Of a stretch of DNA of 64,000 nucleotides, positions 46,301 through 53,072 are shown in pieces (the first letter of the stretch is position 1; each line of letters begins with the position of its first letter). The stretch lies in NCBI RefSeq assembly GCF_007990245.1, contig NZ_BJWG01000006.1, forward strand, positions 124,001-188,000, given 5' to 3'. The DNA comes from Cellulomonas composti (GTDB lineage Bacteria; Actinomycetota; Actinomycetes; Actinomycetales; Cellulomonadaceae). Position numbers and translations under genes: made by a program. Under the pieces are notes generated by a model. That model was given only the letters and a program-made list of their open reading frames with translations. It was not told the DNA's origin and searched no databases.

Positions 46301-47834
46301 CGTCGAGCGCACGTACGGCGTCCGGTGCCAGGCGCACGGTGGTGCGCGGCGCGGGCCGCGTCGAGGTGAGGCGGGCGAGGTGCTGCAGCGCGTCGTACGC
46401 CGAGACACCCCACGGCTCGCGCGTCGCGTGCAGCGCGGTCACGTACCCGCGCAGCGCCTCGCGGTATCCGACGAGCTCCGAGCGCAGGTCCTGGATGCCA
46501 CGCGTGTCCTGCGCGGGCGCCTCGAGCGTCATCGCGCCCAGGAGCCGGCGCGACGCGGCCGTGCGCCAGCCCGCTTCGGGGGCGATGTCGAGCACGAGGT
46601 CGTCGAGGCCCAGCGCGCGCAGCCGCTCGCCGAGTGCCTGGGCCGAGCGGCGGTGCCCCGGCACGTAGAGCACGGTGCGCCCCTCGGCGGCGGCCGCCGC
46701 GACGACGGCCGCGATCGTGCCTGCCTCGTCGGATCCGGCCGGCGCGTCGACGAACAGGTGCGCACCCGTCGCGACGACGTCGAGCACGTGCTGCTGGGCC
46801 GGGTCGAGGTCGCCCACGCCGCGCTCGTGCGCCGGGTCACGGTCCCCGACGACCGGCGCGGGCAGCGCGACCGACCGCAGCCGCTCGCGCTCCGCCTCGA
46901 CCCCCGAGAGCGCGGCGAGCACCTCGTGGTGGCCGATGCCGGCGGCGAGCTGGTCGACGTCGTCGACCAGGATCTGCCCCGGGTGGACGAACGTGCCGAC
47001 GACGATGCGGTCGACGAGGTCGAAGTCCTCGAGCACGGCCTCGCCGAGCGACGCGAGCCGATCGAGCGCGGTGCGCGGGTCGAACCCGTCGGACGTGAAG
47101 GCTCCGCGGGCGACCGCAGCGGGGTCCAGCAGCGCGCCGCGCGAGCGCAGCGCCCGCGCGAGCACCGGGTTCACCTCGACCGACGGCTCCAGCTCGAGCT
47201 CGTAGTCGCTCTCCCCCGTGCCGCGCGCGTGCAGGGTCACCGGGCGCAGCAGCACGGGCGCGCGCATGGTCCGCACGCGGGCGGGCGTGGGCACCTTCTC
47301 GGCCGACGAGGGATGCGCGCGGGTCACGGCGGCGAGCGCCCCCATGTCGTCCTGCGCGGCCGCCGGCGCGGCTCGCTCGGTCCAGGTCGCGACGCCGATC
47401 GCGAGCGACGTCGGCGCGATCCCGTAGCGCTGCTCGTACGCGGCGGCACGCGCCCCGACGGCGCGGGCCCGGCGCCGCGCGGTGGACAGCGCCGCACCCT
47501 CGCGCACGAGGTTGGACAGTCGCGTCTCGCGGCCCGCGAAGAGCTGGGCGATGCCGGACGGGTGCGCGGCCGACAGGTCGAGCGCCGCCTCACCGAGCAG
47601 ATCGATGTCCGCGAGCGACGACCCACCCGCGGCCTCGACGAGCGCCGCGCGCCACGTGGCGACCGCACCCTCGACCAGCTCGGCCGGTGACGGTGGCTCG
47701 ACGAGCGCGACCGGACTCGCGTCGACGTCCGTCCGCTCGGGGCTGCCGGCGTCGGGGGTCGCGTCGGAGGGCGTCGTTGCGTCGTCGGGAGCCTCTGCGG
47801 GTCCCGAGCCGGGCGTGCGCGCGGGAACGGTCAC
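43338..47834 (-). CDS. Giant DUF4011/SF1 helicase-like protein with MTES_1575-type nuclease domain, degenerate motifs
   Basis: About 1498 residues. An N-terminal DUF4011-like region (LDLSAAHPSGIAQLFAGRETRLSNLVREGAALSTARRRARAV...LAIGVATW) precedes helicase-like sequence. The Walker A position reads VDAPAGSDEAGTIAAVV without GKT/S; the Walker B position reads VDLVVLGSASHLS without DE. The C-terminal MTES_1575-like nuclease region has HGVPGGVRIPMVVGHPD and MLVAVLTDDEAYV, where active family members have RIDLAV and AIECDG. Both catalytic sites therefore look dead. Near residue 1340 an 11-residue repeat (ATLVxPDEDA) occurs three times, and a basic helical end follows. The start lacks a Shine-Dalgarno. 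Confidence 0.75.
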   Translation of the reverse strand: MTVPARTPGSGPAEAPDDATTPSDATPDAGSPERTDVDASPVALVEPPSPAELVEGAVATWRAALVEAAGGSSLADIDLLGEAALDLSAAHPSGIAQLFAGRETRLSNLVREGAALSTARRRARAVGARAAAYEQRYGIAPTSLAIGVATWTERAAPAAAQDDMGALAAVTRAHPSSAEKVPTPARVRTMRAPVLLRPVTLHARGTGESDYELELEPSVEVNPVLARALRSRGALLDPAAVARGAFTSDGFDPRTALDRLASLGEAVLEDFDLVDRIVVGTFVHPGQILVDDVDQLAAGIGHHEVLAALSGVEAERERLRSVALPAPVVGDRDPAHERGVGDLDPAQQHVLDVVATGAHLFVDAPAGSDEAGTIAAVVAAAAAEGRTVLYVPGHRRSAQALGERLRALGLDDLVLDIAPEAGWRTAASRRLLGAMTLEAPAQDTRGIQDLRSELVGYREALRGYVTALHATREPWGVSAYDALQHLARLTSTRPAPRTTVRLAPDAVRALDEGARTRVSDELRRAGELGAYSVRPQDTPWYGADLRTHADADVARRRIERLLGGTLPQLVERLGQIDAETGLAPATSVDAWAEQLRMLDGVRASLDVFLPIVFERTAADLVAATASKQWRAEHAVEMGSVLRRRLVKQAKDMVRPGRPVTDLHAALVEVSQRRAVWQAHCPSGGWPRLPDGLEIIEDEYRAVREDLDALDEVLATTPGGAGLSSMPFADLLERLTRLRDGQDALTTLPDRTGLLHRLRAVGLGELVDDLATRRVDPATAPAELDLAWWSSVIEQILAQDPMLAGYDGNALGALSRRYAELDREHVRSLALPVRAAVCAQVSAVLRRHREQAEGLFAELVEERVTSLRDTFARFYDVGRRLRPVLVASPMLVPQVLPASRTVDLVVLGSASHLSTEVALAALARGRQVVVVGDARCASGTAVRELADVLPTVALRADVARRDPYLTAFLAQHGYEGVLRPTPLPDHRPLVRLDVVDGTGMPERGTGLVETTNVEVQHVLELVLDHALSRPDESLAVVTVTTAHAEAVREAVLAEVRTNPALAAFFDPARTEPFVATDLAGVAGLRRDAVILSLGLGRTPHRRVLHTFGALSQPDGDALLLDTLGSSRHRLVVVSCFTAADLDPERLRGDGPRLLRDLLDLAQQRGSGEVEQVSVDPEPDRLLVDLAERLWRHGLTVELDHGVPGGVRIPMVVGHPDAPGRMLVAVLTDDEAYVREPSVRVRDRLLADRLERLGWSVLRVWSAAAFLDPDGEVDRIRRAVHQQIPAPAAPRTDALVLGVPPVWSDDEPAVAWVPPSTEGGATLVAPDEDAATLVVPDEDAATLVGSDEDAAAEPADHVDGAGADGLDEGAPQEAVAEVTASTVVAGGTDDERADDAPAEPVGTEPAAAEAAAAAPALAVVRVEQPALPVRTGVRPDVRRGLPIAAYSDDQLDDLVAWLRSDGEERTRDELAAALRDELGITRRSHRVDTAVRGAITRALA

Positions 47835-48192
47835 GGTGCGACCGTAACCGGGAGGCGCTCCGCGGCCCGTTCGGCGCGCCGGAGACGCCCGCACCGGACC
47901 GGGCACCCGACCTGCCACCGGACCGGGCACGTCCGGACAGACGCAAGGAGCCGGTCACCGCGAGGCGACCGGCTCCTTGGACGTGAGAACGGTGCGCACC
48001 GCGCAGGGGGCAGGCGATGCGCACCGTCAGATGAAGTTTGGACCATCAACCGCCTCCTGGTCAACTGTCCAGCCGGCGCCACCGAAAAAAGGCCGCCGAG
48101 CAGCCCGGACGCCCTCGCCGCCGGTCAGTTCGGGCGAGCTTCTGGCGGCGGATCGCAGCCAGAATCTCGCCCGATCGTGATGGGATGTCGCC
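47835..48192. other. Intergenic region with strong stem-loops
   Basis: 358 nt between divergent genes. AAGGAGCCGGTC/GACCGGCTCCTT (47945-47978) is a perfect 12-bp stem with a 10-nt loop. TCGGGCGAG-TTCTGGC / GCCAGAA-CTCGCCCGA (48130-48174) is a 16-bp stem with one mismatch and an 11-nt loop, 18 nt before the lipase-like GTG. Between them are an ACGGTGCGCA/TGCGCACCGT pair and an A6 run. On the minus strand GGAGG precedes a short frame MVQTSSDGAHRLPPARC that runs into the first stem, a possible leader peptide. GACCGTAACC next to the giant gene start recalls the rpf boxes. Confidence 0.5.
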
Positions 48193-48897
48193 GTGAAGGT
48201 CGGCTGGAAGCGGCTGCCGCGCGAGACGTGGTGGCGCGCGCAGGACTACACGTACGCGGTGCGCTGTCAGCTCGTCGACCCCCGCGTCGATTCCGTCCTG
48301 CCCCGGCCCGCGCACCCGATCGGCCGGCCCGTCGTGCTCGTGCCCGGCGTGTACGAGCCGTGGCAGTTCCTGCTGCCGTTGGCGCGCCGCCTCGTCGCAC
48401 GCGGCCTGGTGGTGCACACCGTCCCGGAGCTGGGCCGCAACGGGGCACCCGTCAGCGAGCAGGCCCGCGTGCTCGGCGCGGTCCTCGTCGAGCGGGACCT
48501 GCGCGACGTGCTGCTCGTCGCACACTCCAAGGGCGGTCTCATCGGCAAGCTCGCGATGCTCACGTCCGACCCGGAGGGCCGCATCGCGGCGATGGTGGCC
48601 GTCAACAGCCCGTACGCGGGAACACCGCTGGCCCGCTGGTTCCCGACCCGGGCCGTGCGGGCGTTCAGCCCGAGCGACCCGACGCTGCGCGCGCTGGCTG
48701 CGGAGCGGGAGGTCGACGCCCGCATCACGGCGCTGCGCAGCGTGTGGGACCCGCACATCCCCGGCGCGGGCGCGCTGGGGGGCGCCGCCGACGTGGTGCT
48801 CCGCACGCCCGGGCACTTCCGGGCGCTCGAGGACCCGGCCGTGGTGCAGGTCGTCGTGGACACCGCGTGCGCCACCGACCCGCGACCGGACGCCTGA
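48193..48897 (+). CDS. Lipase-like alpha/beta hydrolase
   Basis: A 234-residue protein without a signal peptide. RPVVLVPGVYEPWQFLLPLARRL holds the oxyanion-hole strand, VLLVAHSKGGLIGKLA is the nucleophile elbow (Ser in AHSKGG) and MVAVNSPYAGTPLARWF is typical of triacylglycerol-lipase/PGAP1-like hydrolases. A catalytic His is likely in RTPGHFRAL near the C-terminus. Substrate unknown. A large stem-loop ends 18 nt before its GTG. Confidence 0.8.
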   Translation: MKVGWKRLPRETWWRAQDYTYAVRCQLVDPRVDSVLPRPAHPIGRPVVLVPGVYEPWQFLLPLARRLVARGLVVHTVPELGRNGAPVSEQARVLGAVLVERDLRDVLLVAHSKGGLIGKLAMLTSDPEGRIAAMVAVNSPYAGTPLARWFPTRAVRAFSPSDPTLRALAAEREVDARITALRSVWDPHIPGAGALGGAADVVLRTPGHFRALEDPAVVQVVVDTACATDPRPDA

Positions 48898-48921
48898 CGC
48901 GTCGGCGGCCGTCCGGGCGGG

Positions 48922-48999
48922 CAGTCAGCGGGGACGGTCAGCGGGACCGGTCAGCTCGAACGGTCAGTGGGGACGGTCAGCGCGAACGGTCAGGCGGCG
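48922..48999 (-). repeat. Six 13-nt repeats covering the hexapeptide-protein stop
   Basis: Units begin at 48922, 48935, 48948, 48961, 48974 and 48987. On the plus strand they are CAGTCAGCGGGGA or CGGTCAGYxxxRA. Every unit contains TCA, a TGA on the minus strand; the unit at 48987 contains the real stop (48990-48992). Read from the gene, a TGA follows every 13 nt, cycling through all three frames twice. Confidence 0.92.
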
Positions 49000-49391
49000 A
49001 GCACGTGCCGGTCGCCGCGGCGCACCAACGCCCCCGCGGGGACGCGCTGGTCCGGCTCGACGACGACACCCGGCGCGAGGCGCGCGTCGGCGCCCACGTC
49101 CACGCGCGAGCCGAGCCGCGCACCTGACCCCACGGCCGCACCGGCGCCGACGTGCGCGTGCGCGCCGACCTTCGCGCCGGCCCCGACGAACGCGCCGGAC
49201 TCGATCCACGCGAACCGGTCCACCCAGGCGCCGGCCTCGACCCGCGCGCCGGGGTCGACCCAGACGGACGGCGCCAGGTGCGCCGACGGGTCGACCGTCG
49301 CGCCCTGCGCGACCATCCCTCCGCCGTTGTCGTGGCGCTGGTAGCGGACGGTCGTGCCGTCGTCCTTCTCGAGAAGTTCGTATCGATTCAT
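48990..49391 (-). CDS. Hexapeptide-repeat (left-handed beta-helix) protein
   Basis: A 133-residue protein. After MNRYELLEKDDGTTVRYQRHDNGGG the rest is hexads (MVAQGATVDPSAHLAPSVWVDPGARVEAGAWVDRFAWIESGAFVGAGAKVGAHAHVGAGAAVGSGARLGSRVDVGADARLAPG). The hexads form a regular left-handed beta-helix without a recognisable acyl-acceptor domain, so it may be a structural or carbonic-anhydrase-like protein rather than an acetyltransferase. The Shine-Dalgarno is poor. The 3' end bears the six-unit repeat. Confidence 0.7.
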   Translation of the reverse strand: MNRYELLEKDDGTTVRYQRHDNGGGMVAQGATVDPSAHLAPSVWVDPGARVEAGAWVDRFAWIESGAFVGAGAKVGAHAHVGAGAAVGSGARLGSRVDVGADARLAPGVVVEPDQRVPAGALVRRGDRHVLAA

Positions 49392-49456
49392 CTTGCGCGG
49401 CACAACGTCCGTCCGCGCCCCCGTGTTCCCGGCCCCCACGCACGTAGCCTGGCCCG

Positions 49457-49837
49457 ATGGTTCCCGACGAGTGGATCGAGCATCGTCGCCCCGGCGACCG
49501 CGAGCTGCTCGGCTGGGTGCGTCCCGAGGTCGACCAGTTCGTGGCGGTCGACCGGCTCGGCCGCGACCTGACCGGGCCCGTCGACTGGCTCGCCGCCGAG
49601 GAGGCGCTCGACGGGCGCGGCATCGCGTGGCTGTCCGGCCTGTGGCAGCTCACGCACGACGGGAAGGTGCTGCGGGTACGCGTGATCGACGTGCGCCCGG
49701 ACGCCGTCGTCGTCGCGACGGACGACCACGGCTCGATCGACGTCCCTTCGACGCGCCACACCCTGCCGTTCCCCGCGCCCGCCGAGCTGCGGCCGTTCGA
49801 GGGCGACCCGTTCCTGCTGGCGGGCCCCCTCGACTGA
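49457..49837 (+). CDS. Conserved hypothetical protein
   Basis: A 126-residue soluble protein, not recognised. It begins MVPDEWIEHRRPGDRELLGWVRPEVDQFVAVDRLGRDLTGPVDWLAAEEALDGRGIAWLSGLW and continues with alternating strands (KVLRVRVIDVRPDAVVVATDDHG), suggesting a small alpha/beta or beta-barrel fold. It ends PFPAPAELRPFEGDP. It diverges from the hexapeptide gene, with 65 nt between the starts, and precedes the MFS gene by 71 nt. Confidence 0.6.
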   Translation: MVPDEWIEHRRPGDRELLGWVRPEVDQFVAVDRLGRDLTGPVDWLAAEEALDGRGIAWLSGLWQLTHDGKVLRVRVIDVRPDAVVVATDDHGSIDVPSTRHTLPFPAPAELRPFEGDPFLLAGPLD

Positions 49838-49908
49838 CGGACCGCAGGAGCGCCCGTCCGCGGCGCGTCGGCAGCCGAGTCCTGTGGGCTGACGGCAGGA
49901 TCGCCCGC

Positions 49909-51351
49909 ATGGGTCCTCGGGTCAGCGGTGCCCCGATCCCGCGCCGCACGGTCGTCGGGTACGCGCTCGGGTCCGTCGGCACGGGCGGGTTCGGCACGCT
50001 GCCGGGTCTCGTCCTCGCGTACTACCTGACCGACACGCTCGGCGTCGCGGCCGGTCTCGCGAGCCTCGCGGTGACGCTGCCCAAGGTCTGGGACGTCGTG
50101 ATCGACCCGTTCGTCGGGGCGCGTTCCGACGCGTCGGCGGCACGGCGCGGCTCGCGCCGCCCGTTCCTGCTCGCGGGGGCGCTGATGCTGCCGCCGCTGT
50201 TCGCCGCCGTGTTCGCGGCACCCGCCGCGCTGCAGGAGGCCGCCGCCGCGGTGTGGGTGGTCGTGACGTTCGTCGCCGCGGCGACCGCGTTCAGCCTGTT
50301 CCAGGTGCCGTACATCGCGCTGCCCGCGGAGATCGCGCCGGACTACGCCTCGCGGACACGGCTGCTCGCGCCGCGGATCGCGGTGCTCGCGGTCGCGATC
50401 CTCGCGTTCGGGGCGGGCGGCCCGCTCGTGCGTGACGCCGCGGGCGGCGGGCGGACCGGGTACGCCGTGATGGGCGTCGTCAGCGGCCTGGTGATCGGGC
50501 TCGGGATGCTCGCCGCGTGGTGGGGCGCGCCGCGACGAGCCGTCGCCGCGGGCACCCACGCCGCGCCCGTGGCCGTCGTCTCCCGGGCCGACGAGGCCGC
50601 GCTCCTCGACGGTCTGCCGGCGGCGCCGATGCCCGGCCGGCGGGGCGACGCGCTGCGCGCCGGTCTGGCGGCGCTGCGCGAGCTGCCCCCGTTCCGTGCC
50701 CTGCTCGCGACGTTCGTCCTGCAGGCGCTCGCGACGGGCGCGATGCTCGGCTCCGCGCAGTACGTCGCCACGTACACGCTGGGCGACGAGGCCGCGGTGA
50801 CCTACCTGTTCGTCGCGCTCGTCGCACCCGCGCTGCTCGTCATGCCGCTCGCGACGAGGCTCGCGCACCGCATCGGCAAGCGGCGCGCGCTCGTCGGGTC
50901 GTCGGCGCTGTTCGCGTGCGCGGCGCTCGCGCTGCTGCCCGCGCGCGAGGCCGCCGGGCCCTGGGTCTACGGGCCGGTCGCGCTCGCCGGTGTCGCGTAC
51001 GCGGGCATGCAGCTCTACCCGCTCGCGATGCTGCCGGACGTCGCCGTGGTCGACGCCCGCGAGCACGGCGTGGACCGCGCGGGCGTGCTTGGCGGCGTGT
51101 GGACCGCGGGCGAGACGGCCGGGCTCGCGCTCGGACCGACGCTCGTGCTGGCACTGCTCGCGCTCACCGGGTTCGTCTCGAGCACCGGCGATGCGACCGC
51201 GGCCCAGCCGGACTCCGCGCTCACGGGGATCGTCGTGGCGTTCTCGCTGCTGCCCGCGGTTCTCGTCGGGCTCTCGCTGCTGCCGCTGTCCCGCTACCGG
51301 CTCGACGCCGACGTCGTCGATGCACCCGAACCCCCGGAGGCCACGTCGTGA
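49909..51351 (+). CDS. MFS transporter (GPH-like, MFS_2)
   Basis: A 480-residue transporter with twelve predicted helices. GYALGSVGTGGFGTLPGLVLAYYLTDTLGVAAGLA, KVWDVVIDPFVGARSDASAARRGSRRPFL and FSLFQVPYIALPAEIAPDYASRTRL match the glycoside-pentoside-hexuronide:cation symporter family. The substrate cannot be read from sequence. Its stop overlaps the start of the PLP-decarboxylase gene as GTGA, so transporter and enzyme are coupled and may share a substrate. Confidence 0.85.
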   Translation: MGPRVSGAPIPRRTVVGYALGSVGTGGFGTLPGLVLAYYLTDTLGVAAGLASLAVTLPKVWDVVIDPFVGARSDASAARRGSRRPFLLAGALMLPPLFAAVFAAPAALQEAAAAVWVVVTFVAAATAFSLFQVPYIALPAEIAPDYASRTRLLAPRIAVLAVAILAFGAGGPLVRDAAGGGRTGYAVMGVVSGLVIGLGMLAAWWGAPRRAVAAGTHAAPVAVVSRADEAALLDGLPAAPMPGRRGDALRAGLAALRELPPFRALLATFVLQALATGAMLGSAQYVATYTLGDEAAVTYLFVALVAPALLVMPLATRLAHRIGKRRALVGSSALFACAALALLPAREAAGPWVYGPVALAGVAYAGMQLYPLAMLPDVAVVDAREHGVDRAGVLGGVWTAGETAGLALGPTLVLALLALTGFVSSTGDATAAQPDSALTGIVVAFSLLPAVLVGLSLLPLSRYRLDADVVDAPEPPEATS

Positions 51352-52763
51352 CCCGCACCCCCGACGACGTCCTCGCCGAGCTGCTCGCCCTGCGGGCGGC
51401 GGACCCACCGACGCACGGCGGACGCGTGCTGTCCTACGTGTACGACCCTGGCCGGGCGGACCTGGACCGGGTCGCCGAGCAGGCCGCGACCGCGTTCCTC
51501 CCGGTCAACGGCCTGGACCCGACGACGTTCACGTCCGTCGCCGCGATCGAACGCGGGCTCGTCGGACGCGCGCGCAAGACGTTCCACGGCGACGGGGACG
51601 TGGTGGGCTCGGTGACCTCCGGCGGGACCGAGTCCTGCCTGCTCGCGGTGAAGGTCGCGCGTGAGACGTGGCGGGCCGCCGCACCCGGCCGCGAGCACGC
51701 TCGCGCCGCGATCGTCCTGCCGACCACCGCCCACCCCGCGTTCCACAAGGCCGCCGCATACCTCGACCTCGACGTCGTCGCGGTGCCGGTGGACGTCGAC
51801 TCCGGCCGGGCCGTGGCTGCCCGCCTGCTCGCGGCGCTCGACGTCCTCGGCGAGCGGGCCGCACTCGTCGTCGTCAGCGCGCCCAGCTACCCGTTCGGCG
51901 TCGTCGACCCGGTCGCCGAGGTCGCTGCCGGCGCGTCCGCCCGAGGGGTGGCCTGTCACGTGGACGCGTGCATCGGCGGCTGGGTGCTGCCGTGGTGGGG
52001 CGACCTCGAACCGTGGGACCTGGCAGTCCCCGGCGTCACGTCCCTGTCCGCCGACCTGCACAAGTACGGGTACGCGCCCAAGGGCGCGTCGGTGGTGCTG
52101 CACCGCGGGCGCGAGCGGCACCGCGCGCAGTACTTCGCGACGACCGCGTGGCCCGGCTACCCCGTGGTCAACCCGACCGTGCTCGGCTCACGCGCCGCAG
52201 GCGCGATGGCCGCGGCGTGGGCGGTGGGCGAGGTGCTGGGCGACGAGGGTTACGCGCGGCTCGTCGGACGTACGCGCGAGGCGACACAGCGGGTGCTCAC
52301 GACGCTGCGCACGGTCGCGGGCCTGCGGGTGGTGGGCGAGCCGACCGGACCGCTCGTCGCGATCGCGACGGACGATGCGCCCGGGGGTGCCGTGGACCCG
52401 TTCCGGCTCGTCGACGCGCTACGCCGACGCGGCTGGCTCGCGCAGTGCCAGCCGGCCATGACCCAGCCCGACGGGACCGTCCTGCCCCGCACCGCTCACC
52501 TCACGCTGACCGCGGTCAGCGCAGACGTCGTCGACCAGCTCACCGCGGATCTCGTCGGTGCCGCCGACGAGGTGCGCGGTGTCGCCCCGGCGCAGCCGGA
52601 CCCGTCGCTCGTCGCTCGTGTGATGACAGAAGGTCTGCCCGACGAGCTGGCGGGCGTGATGGCCACGCTCGAGGCACTGCCGGCCGACGTCGTCCGCCCC
52701 GCCCTCGTCCAGCTTCTCCAGGTCGTCATCGACCCGGGCACGAGCGAAGGTGGGAACCGCTGA
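51348..52763 (+). CDS. PLP-dependent group II decarboxylase / sphingosine-1-phosphate lyase-like enzyme
   Basis: A 471-residue fold-type I PLP enzyme. GSVTSGGTESCLLAVKVARETW binds cofactor phosphate, HPAFHKAAAYLDLDVVAVPVD contains the ring-stacking His, CHVDACIGGWVLPWWG holds the Asp for the pyridine N, and SLSADLHKYGYAPKGASVVL supplies the Schiff-base Lys. Order and motifs fit the glutamate decarboxylase/S1P lyase group, closest to S1P-lyase-like proteins. The GTG overlaps the MFS stop. Reaction and substrate are unknown; a lyase of imported phospho-amino alcohols or an amino-acid decarboxylase are possibilities. Confidence 0.85.
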   Translation: MTRTPDDVLAELLALRAADPPTHGGRVLSYVYDPGRADLDRVAEQAATAFLPVNGLDPTTFTSVAAIERGLVGRARKTFHGDGDVVGSVTSGGTESCLLAVKVARETWRAAAPGREHARAAIVLPTTAHPAFHKAAAYLDLDVVAVPVDVDSGRAVAARLLAALDVLGERAALVVVSAPSYPFGVVDPVAEVAAGASARGVACHVDACIGGWVLPWWGDLEPWDLAVPGVTSLSADLHKYGYAPKGASVVLHRGRERHRAQYFATTAWPGYPVVNPTVLGSRAAGAMAAAWAVGEVLGDEGYARLVGRTREATQRVLTTLRTVAGLRVVGEPTGPLVAIATDDAPGGAVDPFRLVDALRRRGWLAQCQPAMTQPDGTVLPRTAHLTLTAVSADVVDQLTADLVGAADEVRGVAPAQPDPSLVARVMTEGLPDELAGVMATLEALPADVVRPALVQLLQVVIDPGTSEGGNR

Positions 52764-52796
52764 GCGACGCCTGCCCGGCGCCCGTCTCGTCCAGGC

Positions 52797-52943
52797 TCAG
52801 ACGAGCCGCCACCACTTGATGTCCGGTCCTGCACCGCAGTGCGGGCAGGGCGGGAGCGTCTCGGCGTCCTCGGCGAGGACGACCGTGTGCCCGCATGCGT
52901 CGAGGAACTTGCCCTTGCCAGGCTTGGCGCCGACTTCGTACAT
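52797..52943 (-). CDS. Tiny zinc-ribbon protein (48 residues)
   Basis: MYEVGAKPGKGKFLDACGHTVVLAEDAETLPPCPHCGAGPDIKWWRLV: Cys17/His19 and Cys33/Cys36 (CGH and CPHC) can bind one zinc. The ATG has an ideal AAGGAGGTG six bases upstream, and a promoter-like region with a palindrome follows. Similar stand-alone zinc ribbons are widespread but uncharacterised. It converges on the decarboxylase gene and diverges from ubiB. Confidence 0.8.
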   Translation of the reverse strand: MYEVGAKPGKGKFLDACGHTVVLAEDAETLPPCPHCGAGPDIKWWRLV

Positions 52944-52964
52944 GTGCCACCTCCTTGTGGTGGG

Positions 52965-52981
52965 ACAGGCATAACGCCTGT
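52965..52981. promoter_or_regulatory. Palindrome before the zinc-ribbon gene
   Basis: ACAGGC-ATAAC-GCCTGT, a perfect 6-bp inverted repeat around an AT-rich centre that reads GTTAT on the minus strand, 22 nt before the ATG. Position over a probable -10/start site suggests an operator. The regulator is unknown. Confidence 0.5.
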
Positions 52982-53072
52982 TCGGACGCTTCCTCTGGGA
53001 CGAAAGGCCGTTCCCTGGCGCCCCGCCCGGACGGGCGTGCGATGCTGCCAGCACCGTCCTTCTGGAGGCTCG

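Noticed and set aside
47831..48082. An 83-residue protein on the minus strand
   Set aside because: The long form lacks a ribosome binding site and overlaps the start of the giant gene; only the short internal start has a good site, so I list it as a possible leader peptide.
48083..48095. A rho-independent terminator at the A6/T6 run
   Set aside because: On the minus strand a T6 run follows GC-rich sequence, but the preceding arms do not pair well and no minus-strand gene ends there.
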